NCBI RefSeq assembly: GCF_002575655.3
Contig: NC_053039.3
Location: forward strand, 222,227,622 to 222,291,621
Reading direction: 5' to 3'
DNA: 64,000 bases
DNA from: Aegilops tauschii subsp. strangulata
Taxonomy: Eukaryota > Streptophyta > Magnoliopsida > Poales > Poaceae
This document shows, in pieces, positions 36,462 to 48,254 of the stretch. The notes below the pieces were generated by a model. The model worked only from the letters and a program-made list of their open reading frames with translations, had not been told where the DNA came from and did no database searches. The first letter of the stretch is position 1; every line of letters starts with the position of its first letter. Both the position numbers and the translations under genes were made by a program.

Positions 36462-38029
36462 TGATACGTCTCCAACGTATCTATAACTTTTTATTGTTCC
36501 ATGCTATTTTATTATCTGTTTTGGATGTTTAATGGGCTTTAATATACTCTTTTATATTATTTTTGGCACTAACCTATTAACCGAAGGCCCAGTGCAAATT
36601 GCTGCTTTTTTGCCTATTTCAGTGTTTCGCAGAAAAGGAATATCAAACGGAATGAAACCTTCGTGAGGATCATTTTTTGGAACAAACGCAATCCAGGAGA
36701 CTTGGAGTGGACGTCAAGGAAGCAACGAGGCGGCCACGAGGTAGGAGGGCGCGCCCAGGGGGGTAGGCGCGCCCGCACCCTCGTGGGCCCCTCTCACAGC
36801 TCCACCGACCTACTTCTTTCGCCTATATATACTCTTATACCCTGAAACCTTTGGGGACAGCCACCAAACACCTTTTCCACCGCCGCAACCTTCTGTACCT
36901 GTGAGATCCCATCCTGGGGCCTTTTCCGGCAATCTGCCAGAGGGGGATTCGATCACGGAGGGCTTCTACATCAACACCATAGCCTCTCCTATGACGTGTG
37001 AGTAGTTTACCACAGACCTTCGAGTCCATAGTTATTAGCTAGATGGCTTCTTCTCTCTCTTTGGATCTCAATACAAAGTTCTCCTCGATTCTCTTGGAGA
37101 TCTATTCGATGTAACTCTTTTTGCGGTGTGTTTGCTGAGATCCGATGAATTATGGGTTTATGAACTTGATTATCTGTGAATACTATTTGATTCTTCTCTG
37201 AATTCTTATATGCATGATTTGATATCTTTGCAAGTCTCTTCGAATTATCGGTTTAGTTTGGCCTACTAGATTGATCTTTCTTGCAATGGGAGAAGTGCTT
37301 AGCTTTGGGTTCAATCTTGCGGTGTCCTTTCCCAGTGACAGCAGGGGCAGCAAGGCATGTATTGTATTGTTGCCATCGAGGATAAAAAGATGGAGTTTAT
37401 ATCATATTGCTTGAGTTGATCCCTCTACATCATATCATCTTGCCTAATGCGTTACTCCGTTCTTATGAACTTAATACTCTAGATGCATGCTGGATAGCGG
37501 TCGATGTGTGGAGTAATAGTAGTAGATGCAGAATCATTTCGGTCTACTTGACACAGATGTGATGCCTATATTCATGATCATTGCCTTAGATATCATCATA
37601 ACTATGCACTTTTCTATCAATTGCTCGGCAGTAATTTGTTCACCCACCATAATACATGCTATCTTGAGAGAACCCACTAGTGAAACCTATGCCCCCCGGG
37701 TCTACTTTACATCATATAAGTTTCCAATCTACAATTCTAGTTTACTATTTATTTTGCAATATTTATCTATACCACAAAAATACCAAAAATATTTTTCTTA
37801 TTATCTTTATCAGATCTCACTTTTGCAAGTGGCCGTGAAGGGATTGACAACCCCTTTATCGCGTTGGTTGCAAGGTTCTTATTTTTTTGTGCAGGTACTA
37901 GGGATTTGCGTGTAGTCTCCTACTGGATTGATACCTTGGTTCTCAAAAACTGAGGGAAATACTTACGCTACTTTGCTGCATCACCCTTTCCTCTTCAAGG
38001 GAAAACCAACGCATGCTCAAGAGGTAGCA
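36462..38029 (+). repeat. 3' LTR of the gag-only element
   Basis: A 1568-bp LTR (TG...CA) with a single TATA motif near 36821. It lacks the duplication found in the 5' LTR and retains the CTCCTACTGGATTGATACC segment (about 37917) that is deleted in the 5' LTR. Confidence 0.9.
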
Positions 38030-39127
38030 ATCGCCATCGTCATAACCAAAGATCCTCTCATCAAGAGGGGGTCAATCTCCATCAACATATTCACCAGCAC
38101 CATCTCCTCTCAAACCCTAGTTCATCTCTTGTAGTCGATCTTGGTCCCAAAACCTCAGATTGGTACCTGTGGGTTGCTAGTAGTGTTGATTACTCCTTGT
38201 AGTTGATGCTAGTTGGTTTATCCGATGGAAGATTATATTTTCAGATCCTTGATGATAATTAATACTCCTCTGATCTTGGTTATGAATATGCTTTGTGAGT
38301 AGTTACGTTTGTTCCCGAGGATATGGGAGAAGTCTAGTTATAAGTAATCATGTGAATTTGGTATTCGTTCGATATTTTGATGAGATGTATGTTGTCTTTC
38401 CTCTAGTGGTGTTATGTGAATGTCGACTACATGACACTTCACCGTTATTTGGGCCTAGGGGATGGCATTGGGAAGTAATAAGTAGATGATGGGTGGCTAG
38501 AGTGACAGAAGCTAAAACCCTAGTTTATGCGTTGCTTCGTAAGGGGCTGATTTGGATCCATATGTTTCATGCTATGGTTAGGTTTACCTTAATTCTTCTT
38601 TAGTAGTTGCAGATGCTTGCGAGAGGGGTTAATCATAAGTGGGAGGCTTGTCCAAGGAAGGGCAGCATCCAAGCACCAGTCCACCCACATCAAATTATCA
38701 AAGTAACGAACGCGAATCATATGAGCATGATGAAAACTTGCTTGACAACAATTCCCATGTGTCCCCGGGAGCGCTTTGCTTTATATAAGAGTTTGTCCAG
38801 GCTTGTCCTTTGCTAAAAAAAGGATTGGGCCACCTTGCTGCACCTTAGTTACTTTATTTACTTGTTACCCGTTATGATTTATCCTATCACAAAACTATCT
38901 GTTACCGATAATTTCAGTGCTTGGAGAGAATACCTTGCTGAAAACCGTTTGTCATTTCCTTCTGCTCCTCGTTGGGTTCGACACTCTTACTTATCGAAAG
39001 GACTACGATTGATCCCCTATACTCGTGGGTCATCAAGACTCTTTTCTGGCACCGTTGCCGAGGAGTGAAGGGCCTTTGGTAAGGAAACATTTATATAGTG
39101 TGCTGAAATTTACTGTCACTTGTTACT

Positions 39128-40777
39128 ATGGAAAAATAATCGTTTGAGGGGTTTGTTCGGGGTCTCTTCACCTCGAACAGAACCACAATTAGTTTCCCCT
39201 CAACCTACTGCACCTACTGAAAATATTTATTATGAAATTCCTTCGGGTATGATAGAGAAACTGCTGGCTAATCCGTATGCAGGAGATGGAACATTACATC
39301 CCGATTTGCACCTAATCTATGTGGATGAAGTTTGTGGATTATTTAAGCATGCAGGTATGCCCGAGGACGTTGTTAAGAAGAAGGTCTTCCCTTTATCTTT
39401 GAAGGGAAAATCATTAACATGGTATAGGCTATTGGATGATATTGGATCATGGAACTACAACCGATTGAAATTGGAATTTCATCAGAAGTTTTATCCTATG
39501 CATCTGGTTCATCATGATCGGAATTATATTTATAATTTTTGGCTTGTGAAGGAGAAAGTATCGCTCAAGCTTAGGGGAAGCTTAAGTCAATGTTATATTC
39601 ATGCCCCAATCATGAGCTCTCAAGAGAAATTATTATTCAAAACTTTTATGCTCGGCTTTCTCATAATGATCGATCCATGCTCGATACTTCTTGTACTGGT
39701 TCCTATATGAAGAAGGATATTGAATTCAAATGGGATTTATTTGGAAGAACTAAACGCAACTCTGAAGATTGGGATCTCGATGAAGGTAAGGAGTCAGGTA
39801 TAGACCTTAAGTTTGGTTGTGTTAAATCCTTTATGGATACCGATGCTTTTCGTGATTTTAGCACTAAATATGGACTTGACTTTTAGATAGTAGCTTCTTT
39901 TTGTGAATCTTTTGCTACTCATGTTGATCTCCCTGAGGAGGAGTCTTTTAAATATCATCCTCCCATTGAAGTTAAAGTAGTTGAACCTATTAAAGTTGAA
40001 TAAGAAACTATTACTTATAATGTTGATCCTATTGTTCCGACTGCTTATATTGAGAAACCACCTTTCCCTATTTGAATAAAGGATCATGCTACAACTTCAA
40101 CTGTGGTTAACAAAAGCAATATTAGAGCACCCAAACCTTCTAAATAAATTAATGTTGAACCTAGTATTGCTATGGTTAAAGATCTCTTGACTGATAATAT
40201 TGATGGGCATGTTATTTATTTCTATGATGAAGCTGCTATAATTGCTAAACCCGATATGGAAGGTAAACATAGACCTGTTGTTGGCATGCCTGTTGTTTCT
40301 GTTTAAATAGGAGATCATTGTTATCATGGCTTATGTGATGTGTGTGCTAGCGTGAGTGCAATTCCGTATACCTTATATAAAGAAATTATGAATGATATTG
40401 CACCTGCTGAGATAGAAGATATTGATGTTACCATTAAGATTGCTAATATAGAAACTATATCACCGATTGGGATTGTTAGAGATGTTGAAGTCTTGTGTGG
40501 GAAAATTAAATATCCTACTGATTTTCTTGTTCTTGGTTCCCCATAAGATAATTTTTGTCCCATTATATTTGGTAGACCCTTCTTGAATACTGTTAATGCT
40601 AAGATAGATTGCGAGAAAGATATTGTTACTGTTAGTTTAGGGGATATGTCTCATGATTTTAATTTCTCTAAATTTCGTAGACAAGCCCATGATAAAGAAC
40701 TGCCTAGTAAGGATGAAATTATTGGTCTTGCTTTTATTGCCGTGCCTCCTAATGATCCTTTAGAACAATATTTGCTA
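39128..40777 (+). pseudogene. Athila-type gag-protease, decayed and truncated
   Basis: Just after the original ATG (39128) the reading frame has shifted by one base in an A-rich run. The open part starts at VSSPRTEPQLVSPQ and continues through FPLSLKGKSLTWYRLLDDIG and EFHQKFYPMHL (gag core). Near 39550 a second frameshift moves the frame. It then continues with NFYARLSHNDRSMLDTSC and KYHPPIEVKVVEPIKVE, broken by stops at 39572, 39884, 40001, 40073, 40145, 40304 and 40544. The aspartic-protease motif is at 40337, but its usual D-x-G-A-S reads DVCAS. IFGRPFLNTVNA and the motif GDMSHDFNFSKFRR follow. The frame ends where the CACTA-like element begins at 40778. Gag and protease build and mature the particle. 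This copy cannot. Confidence 0.85.
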
Positions 40778-41588
40778 CACTGGTGCGCGTCGGTCCTAAA
40801 CAAATGGTTTTTAACCCCATTCCGCGACGACATTTGGAACTGTCGCCAAGTGAGTGTGGGCGATGGGGGGTCCTTCCCACACGACCCATAAACAGTCGGG
40901 GACAGGGAGCCTTGATGCATATAGTTGTCCCTATATAACCATTTCCGATATCTCGAATATCCCAAACGCTTCATCCTTGCTACTCGTTTGTGCTCGCATT
41001 GCCATCGTAGTCGGAGTTTTGTAGTTTTGCCTAAAACCAGGCAGATTCCAGGCACGGGAGTTTTCCAGGCAGATTCTAGGCACGGGAGTTTTATGATGCC
41101 TGGCACATCACAAACAGTTCATGATTATAAATCATGTACGATATGTAGACAATCACACACATTTAGTTTTCCCACACCGTATGTGATAGTGTCTGACATC
41201 ACACACGCTTTGCAAATGGCAACTGTGTGCATGCTTGCACACGTTTCCTCTCCGTGAACCGTCTCGGATTATGGTGTATATCGCAAACGTTTGTGTTTTA
41301 CCAACCGCGTGTGCCGTAATGACCCGCACAACGTAATTTCGCCCTAATTTAATTGCTGCTATTTAAATTAGTACCTAATTTAAACTTGAAAGTAGGCTAT
41401 AGCTTTATTCATATCCATCAGGTTCAAACAACCAATGCATTATTCGATTCACTGGTACATATGTTTAAGAATTACATAAGCACCAAATAAAGAATGATGT
41501 ACCAGGGTTCTATACTTGTACTATTACAGATGGTAAAGAAAGAGGCGACAGACATTCCAGTTGCTGAACAAGGTGAAGCGGAATGGCC

Positions 41589-41968
41589 CTATTGTGCTCT
41601 CCTAGATGCAGAAGGCATGCAGGACTCTAGTCCAACCCCTTGTGATGGTCGGCCGCCAATCATGTAGTTTGAGAGGTAATCTTGAGTAAACTGCTTCAGG
41701 TTGCACTGCAAAAGAAAAAAAGATTCAGATATTGTCATCTAACGCAACTCATTATAGGCAGTAAAAAGAAGGCTACATGGTTCTTACTTACCATCCTGCA
41801 GTTCACTGTTGTCTTGCATAAAGTGTAAACAAATAGTTCGATTGACATCTTTTGACCCATTTTAATAACAATCTTTATCAGTTTCCTCACTTGATGCTGG
41901 TTCATGAATATCTCATTGCCATACGCAGAAAGGGTCAAAGTGTGGATCTTTGGCAATGATATATGTAC
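41589..41968 (-). pseudogene. two exons of a B3-like protein gene
   Basis: On the minus strand an exon from 41968 (acceptor TTTTAG) to 41792 (donor ATG|GTAAGT) gives VHISLPKIHTLTLSAYGNEI ... KMSIELFVYTLCKTTVNCRM. After an 86-base intron a second exon starts at 41705 (acceptor TTTGCAG) and reads CNLKQFTQDYLSNYMIGG, ending in TAG at 41589-41591. Both exons are in matching phase (the first is exactly 59 codons), which supports the splice model. The pattern K-T-x-V-N-x-R-M then a short loop and F-x-x-x-Y-L is like the first strands of plant B3 DNA-binding domains, but the rest of the domain is missing, so B3 is tentative. Upstream exons were not found. It may be carried cargo of the CACTA-like element. 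Confidence 0.4.
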
Positions 41969-42388
41969 CTAAAAGCACCAAGTTAATATTAGAAGCTAAA
42001 CAACAATTGAAAAATGATGTAGTACAACACTCCATCCATCCCATTATATAAGATTTTATTACATGTATATCTAGACATCATCAGAACATTAAGGTAACAC
42101 TCTTCCTTGTTGCTATGTAGCCTGGGATTGCATATTTAGTCATTCAGTACAATGCATGTTGCTAAACAACAATTGAAAAACGAAAAGGCATGTTAACTGC
42201 AATATCCTTCACAGCAACCAAATATCGTAATTCATAGTGGTATTGTTGAAACTGTTATTGATGAAATTGAACTGCATGGCAAATAGTTGCACATATAGAG
42301 CATCACATTGTGAAGAACTGAAATAAACAAGTCATGAGGACATCTCTAGGCGATCCTTAAAAAGTTAAAGGACTAAAACCCTTAGTGG

Positions 42389-42398
<10 letters not shown>

Positions 42399-42441
<43 letters not shown>
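42399..42441. repeat. (AT)n microsatellite
   Basis: About 21 AT dinucleotides, preceded by a shorter ATATATAC tract. Confidence 0.95.
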
Positions 42442-42444
<3 letters not shown>

Positions 42445-42649
42445 TCCAGCAATTTTTGGCCTTTTCTAGTCGATCCCCTAAACTTAAGGTTGTAAACATC
42501 AATTTGATCAAGTTCAAAGCAGGTTCAACCGAAAGTAGCATGCATTCAAGCATAAACATAGATAGTTTTGCATAACCGAACATAGAACATAAATTTAACC
42601 CAAGCTAAACTACTTTGGTCGAAGTAGAGGTCGAGCCAATCCTTCCTCG

Positions 42650-43443
42650 TCATGTACGATGTGCCGCGAGCCGGGTCCGGGCAGTACCGTTGTCGGGGTC
42701 GTTGGGGAAGGCACTCCTCCACTCGTCGACGTCGATCTCCTCGTCCCCGGGGCCCACCTTGACGCCCTCCGCGCCGCCGTCGCCGCCGCCTTCGACCTCG
42801 TCATCAGAGGAGAGCGCGATAACCTCGCCACCATCCACGCCGTCGTCCTCGCCGCCTTCGACCTCGTCATCGGAGGAGAGCGCGATAACCTCGCTGCCCT
42901 CCGTACCGGCAAAGATCGCCCGCTCCGCCTCCATGTGCTCCGGGTGCTGCCGGCGGAGCTCTTGCATGTAGGCCTCGTCTGCGGCCTTGGCCTCGAGGCG
43001 CTCCCATGCCTTGCGGTCCTCCCGTGCCATAGCCGAGCTCACCACCCCTGGCTCTGGCGAAACGAGGTCGACCGGACGTGTGCCAAAGGGGAAATTGAAC
43101 CTAGCCGCCGCGTCGTGGTAGTGGACCTGCCAGCGGTCGTACTCCATGGCCACGAGCTCGGCCGTGTGGAAGCTACCGAGCCACCGGCAGGTTTGGGTCT
43201 CTCGATCTGTAATCTCAGCGACCCACGTCTCCCACCGCCGCTGCCAGACCCCGAGGTAGGACTTCGTCGGCTGCTGGGTCCGAGGGAGGACGGGGAAATC
43301 CTCGAACCGGCATAGGGGTGCGACGGCGGGCGGATCGGGAGACCGGCGACGGTGGATCGGGCCCGCGGAGGATGACGGGGACACTCGGCGGCCACCTCGC
43401 TGGCGTCGGGCGAAAAGGCCGCGATAAACCTCTTTTTGGCCAT
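42650..43443 (-). pseudogene. AP2/ERF-domain protein with SUMO-interaction-like motifs, transposon cargo
   Basis: A minus-strand frame, open from about 43468 to TGA at 42650, contains an AP2 domain (43264-43086): SYLGVWQRRWETWVAEI, TCRWLGSFHTAE, AMEYDRWQ and AARFNFPFG. The family has YRGVRxRxWGxWxAEI, WLGTFxTAExAAxAYD and LNFP. A Glu/Lys/Arg-rich helix follows, then two copies of EVIALSSDDEVEGG (a VIxL plus acidic SUMO-interaction pattern) from a 66-bp in-frame tandem duplication, then DEEIDVDEWRSAFP. AP2 domains bind GCC-box or DRE DNA. The best ATG (43443, context AGCCAATGG, MAKKRFIAAFSPDASEV) is in a different frame from the AP2 domain, and no ATG precedes the domain in its own frame. The gene therefore appears frameshifted near its 5' end. 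Confidence 0.7.
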
Positions 43444-44162
43444 TGGCTCCTCGAGCTCCCCGGCACACAGGCAGAGGTTGAGGATGGATGGCGACGACCT
43501 ACCAATGGTTTCGAGGGTTCTGTGTGTCTGTGTGAGCGGAGGTTTTGGGGTGTGTGTGGAGGGGGGGAAAGGTTGTGATTGAGGAAATACTGCGGCAATT
43601 GAAAATTTTACTAGGCGAGAGTAACAAGGCGGGGCTACTGAAAATTTGGATCAAGGGCGAGTAAATATTTTTGAGATTGCGAGGGATGCAGAGGCGGGAG
43701 TAAAATGCCGGGGCTACTAAAATTTGAATCAAGGGACTGAAGCAGAGTGGGAGTAACAGACATCGCACACGGTCCGCACATACAAATCGTGTGCTATCAA
43801 ACATTAAAACCTTCCAGGCGGTAGATATTTTTGAGATTATGAGGCAGTAATATTTTTGTGATTGCGAGGGATGCAGAGGCGGGAGTTTTTGGGGAGAGAG
43901 CTAGTGTGTTTGACACGCCGGCTGTGGACTGTAGCCGACGCACCTTCTCGCATAGGCCATAGGCGTACTATACACTGACGGTGCTCCAAGATATTTTGTA
44001 CTACATCTCACATGGTTGGTGATAATAAACCGTGTGGGATCTACTTGATTTGAATTACAAAATGGGGTCACAGCGGCAATGGATGCTATTTGAATTGCTA
44101 GACCTTTTATCTGTAGTGAACATGAAACTATACGTGTGTCGTAAAAGAATTGGAATTATTCA

Positions 44163-47100
44163 GGGTTCGTTTGGACATTTTATACATTAAACTGGTTTTC
44201 TAGCCATTTCAGGTGCACAATTCAAAATTAAACTACATGCACATGCTCCGGTGCATACAAATTGGTTCCAAAATCAAACCTGTGTTCTTCAGTGCATGCT
44301 TAGGTCCGATGCAAGAAATGGGAATGAATTTTTCGGGGTTCGTTTGGCCTTTTTTATACATTAACTGGGTTTTCTAGGCATTTTATGTGCATAATTCAAA
44401 TTTGAACTACAAGCACATGCTCCAATGCACCAAAGTTGGTTGAAAAAACACATGTGTGTCCTTGGGTGAATTTCTAGGTCCCATGCAAGAGATGGGAATG
44501 AATTTCAAACACCAGGGCACTGTTGATTGCCGACAAAACATTGAGATACCTGGTTTTTAAATTCTAGTAAATCCAAAACTCGTCTGAAATTCATGAAACT
44601 TGGCGTGCTATCATGGAGCGGCATCAACATGTCGTGGTGAAAATTTTGTCCCATTTGGGGCAGGTTTGGGTATAAGTTTCTCACGAACCAGAGCTTCTCA
44701 CAGCAAGCAGACGATATCCGTTGCCTCTTATTGCTTTCAAAAAATTTCTAGTGTCAACATAGAACAACAGGAGTGTTGTGATAATCTTGGAATTTTTCGG
44801 GGTTCTTTGGCCTTTTTTATACATTAACTGGGTTTTCTAGGCATTTTATGTGCATAATTCAAATTTGAACTACAAGCACATGCTCCAATGCACTAAAGTT
44901 GGTTGAAAAATCACACGTGTGTCCTTGGGTGAATTTCTAGGTCCCATGCAAGAGATGGGAATGAAATTCAAACACCAGGGCACTGTTGATTGCCGGCAAA
45001 ACGTTGAGATGCCTGGTTTTTAAATTTTAGTAAATCCAAAACTCGTCAGAAATTCATGAAACTTGGCATGCTATCATGGAGCGGCATCAACATGCCGTGG
45101 TAAAAAAATTGTCCCATTTGGGGCAGGTTCGGGTATAAGCTTCTCACAAACTAGAGCTTCTCACAACAAGCATGATGGTTTCGATAGGGAACGTCCCACC
45201 TTTGGGGACGAAACGATATCCATTGCCTCTTATTGCTTTCAATTTTTTTCTCGTGTCAACATAGAACAACAGGAGAGTTGTGTCAATTTTTGTGATTTTT
45301 TGGGGTTCGTTTGGACATTTTTATGCATTAACTGAGTTTTCAATGCATTTATGTGCATAATTCAAATTTGAACTACATGGACATGCTCTAGTGCATATAA
45401 ATTGGTTGAAAAATCAAATGTGTGTCCTTGGGTGGATGCTTAGGTCCCATGCGATAAATGGGAATTAATTTCAAACACCAGGGCACTATTGATTGCCGGC
45501 AAAACATTGAGATGCCTGGTTTTTAAATTCTAGTAAATCCAAAACTCATCTGAAAATTCATGAGACTTGGCATGCTATCATGGAGCGGCATCAACATGCG
45601 GTGGTAAATTTTTTCTCCCATTTGGGGCAGGTTTGGGTATATGCTTCTCCAAAACCAGAGCTTCTCACAACAAGCCTGATGGTTTCCTTAGGGAACGTAC
45701 GTCCCACCTTTGGGGACGAAACGATATCTATTGCCTCTTATTGCTTTCAAAAAATTTCTCGTGTCAACATAGAACAACAGGAGTGTTGTGTCAATTTTTG
45801 GGATTTTTCGGGGTTTGTTTGGACATTTTTATGTATTAACTGAGTATTCAGTGCATTTATGTGCATAATTAAAATTTAAACTACGTACATGCACATGCTC
45901 CAGTGCATATAAATTGGTTGAAAAATCAAATATGTGTCCTTGGGTGCATGCTTAGGTCCCATGCAAGAAATGGGAATGAATTTTTCGGGGTTCGTTTGGC
46001 CTTTTTTATACATTAACTGGGTTTTTTAGGCATTTTATGTGCATAATTCAAATTTGAACTACAAGCACATGCTCCAATGCACCAAAGTTGGTTGAAAAAT
46101 CACATGTGTGTCCTTGGGTGCATGCTGAGGTCCCATGCAAGAGACAGGAATGAATTTCAAACACCAGGGCACTGTTGATTGCCGGCAAACCATTGAGATA
46201 CCTGGTTTTTAAATTTTAGTAAATCCAAAACTCGTCTGAAATTCATGAAACTTGGCATGCTATCATGGAGCGGCATCAACATGTCTGGTGAAAATTTTGT
46301 CCCATTTGGGGCAGGTTTGGGTATAAGCTTCTCACAAACCAGAGCTTCTCACAACAAGCATGATGGTTTTAATAGGGAAGGTACCACCTTTGGGGACGGG
46401 ACGATATCCATTGCCTCTTATTGCTTTAAAAAAAAATTAGTGTCAACATAGAACAACAGGAGTGTTGTGTTTAATCTTGGAATTTTTAGGGGTTCGTTTG
46501 GCCTTTTTTATTCATTAACTGGGTTTTCTAGGCGTTTTATGTGCATAATTCAAATTTGAACTACAAGCACATGCTCCAATGCACTAAAGTTGGTTGAAAA
46601 ATCACATGTGTGTCCATGGGTGAATTTCTAGGTCCCATGTAAGAGATGGGAATGAAATTCAAACACCAGGGCACTATTGATTGCCGGCAAAACGTTGAGA
46701 TGCCTGGTTTTTAAATTCTAGTAAATCCAAAACTCGTTTGAAATTCATGAAACTTGGCATGCTATCATGGAGCGGCATCAACATGCCGTGGTAAAAAATT
46801 TGTCCCATTTGGGGCAGGTTCGGGTATAAGCTTCTCACAAACCAGAGCTTCTCACAACAAGCATGATGGTTTCGATACGGAACGTCCCACCTTTGGGGAC
46901 GAAACGATATCCATTGCCTCTTATTGCTTTCAAAAAATTTCTAGTGTCAACATAGAACAACAGGAATGTTGTGTCAATTTTTATGATTTTTCAGGGTTCG
47001 TTTGGACATTTTTATGCATTAACTGGGTTTTCTAGGCATTTTATGTGCATAATTCAGATTCGAACTACAAGCACATGCTCCAATGCGCTAAAGTTGGTTG

Positions 47101-47800
47101 AAAAATCTAATCTGTGTCCTTGGGTGAATTTCTAGGTCCCACGCAAGAGATGGAAATGAAATTCAAACACCAAGGCACTGTTGATTGCCGGCGAAACGTT
47201 GAGATGCCTGGTTTTTAAATTCTAGTAAATCCAAAAATCGTCTGAAATTCATGAAACTTGGCATGCTATCATGGAGCGGCATCAACATGCTGTGGTAAAA
47301 AAATTGTCCCATTTGGGGCAGGTACGGGTATATGCTTCTCACAAACCAGAGCTTCTCACCACAAGCATGATGGTTTCGGTAGGGAACGTCCCACCTTTGG
47401 GCACGAAACGATATCCATTGCCTCTTATTGCTTTCAAAAAATTTCTCGTGTGAACATAGAACAACAGGAGTGTTATGTCAATTTTTGGGATTTTTTGGGG
47501 TTCATTTGAACATTTTTATGCATTAACTGAGTTTTCAATGCATTTACGTGCATAATTCAAATTTGAACTACATGCACATGCTCCAGTGCATATAAATTGG
47601 TTGAAAAATCAAATCTGTGTCCTTGGGTGCATGCTTAGGTCCCATGCAAGAAATGGGAATGAATTTCAAACACCAGGGCACCATTGATTGCCGGCAAAAC
47701 ATTGAGATGCCTGGTTTTTAAATTCTAGTAAATCCAAAACTCGTCTGAAATTCATGAAACTTGGCATGCTATCATGGAATGGCACCCGACATGCTGTGTC
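44163..47800. repeat. higher-order tandem array of about 500-bp units
   Basis: The unit junction phrase GGGTTCGTTTGG(A/C)C recurs at about 44163, 44337, 44803, 45302, 45807, 45987, 46491, 46993 and 47497. Spacings are 174, 466, 499, 505, 180, 504, 502 and 504, with a final partial unit. Full units share ATGGAGCGGCATCAACATG, CCCATTTGGGGCAGGT and AACATAGAACAACAGGAGTG. The sequence short-full-full-full occurs twice, giving a higher-order period of about 1.65-1.69 kb. Each unit contains a frame of 60-93 codons that is a by-product of the DNA repeat and does not start with ATG in most copies. Confidence 0.88.
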
Positions 47801-48254
47801 ATTTTTCGTGTCCATTTTGAGAGAAGGCTCACTCGAATAATGACAGCCAACAAAGGCATTTTGAAAAAATAGCTGCCACTTTAATATCTCAAACGTTTGT
47901 ATAATTCAAACCGTGTGCGTTCTGTTAACCATTCACGTGACGCCACATGTCTTGGTTTTAATGGCTGTAGGAGGTGCCGTGCGGATATCTGCTTGACCTT
48001 GACTGAATGGGAGGCGTGCGAGCGCAGTCCGGTGTGCAGGCTGACCGAGAGGCGTGCAAGCTGCCCTCCAATGCGCAGGCTCACCGGGAAGCATGCGAGC
48101 TGTACGCTGCGCTGGCTCACTAGGAAACGAACCCTTTGACCTCCATGGCCGCCCGCCTTCCTCTCCATTAATGGCGCCCGAGCCGCTGTTTAATGCGGGC
48201 GGCCTTACTATTCGCCTCCCATTCCCCTCCCTCCTGCAGACCTCCATCAACGCC

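Larger units (their letters stand above)
30183..38029 (+). mobile_element. complete non-autonomous Gypsy retrotransposon (Athila-type gag only)
   Basis: It is flanked by the exact target duplication ATCGC (30178-30182 and 38030-38034). LTRs start TGATACGTCTCCAACGTATC and end CAAGAGGTAGCA. The 5' LTR is 30183-32564 (2382 bp) and the 3' LTR is 36462-38029 (1568 bp). The size difference is an internal duplication in the 5' LTR, less a short deletion near its end (around 32495). A polypurine-like AAGCTTGGGGATGC precedes the 3' LTR. The 3.9-kb interior encodes a gag-like frame but no protease, RT or integrase, so it depended on a helper. The ends resemble Triticeae Sabrina/WHAM-like families. Confidence 0.93.
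29679..40777 (+). mobile_element. Athila-type Gypsy retrotransposon, 5' part, carrying nested insertions
   Basis: The 5' LTR begins TGATACGTCCATTTTGC at 29679, is interrupted at 30182 by a complete nested element (30183-38029), resumes at 38035 and ends GGGTCATCA at 39035. A post-LTR box TGGCACCGTTGCCGAGGA lies at 39047-39064, 11 bases inside, where the nested element has TGGCGCCGTTGCCGGGGA at the same distance. The LTR without the insert is about 1.5 kb. A decayed gag-protease follows. At 40778 a CACTA-like element interrupts it, and the pol genes and 3' LTR are not in the window. Confidence 0.85.

Noticed and set aside
30183..38029. Two tandem full elements sharing a middle LTR
   Set aside because: The repeated segment at 31115-31980 begins inside the LTR, without TGATACG or an internal domain, so it is an internal LTR duplication.
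42100..42600. Further upstream exons linking the AP2 frame to the B3-like exons
   Set aside because: The sequence is AT-rich with microsatellite and UTR-like DNA, and no phase-compatible exon could be found.
44600..47509. Recurrent frames of 68-93 codons beginning ACYHGAAST-like in the 500-bp array
   Set aside because: They recur because the DNA repeats, mostly lack an ATG, and vary in frame and length between units.
44163..47800. CRISPR-like array
   Set aside because: Units are about 500 bp with no short repeat-spacer structure, and the genome is clearly plant.
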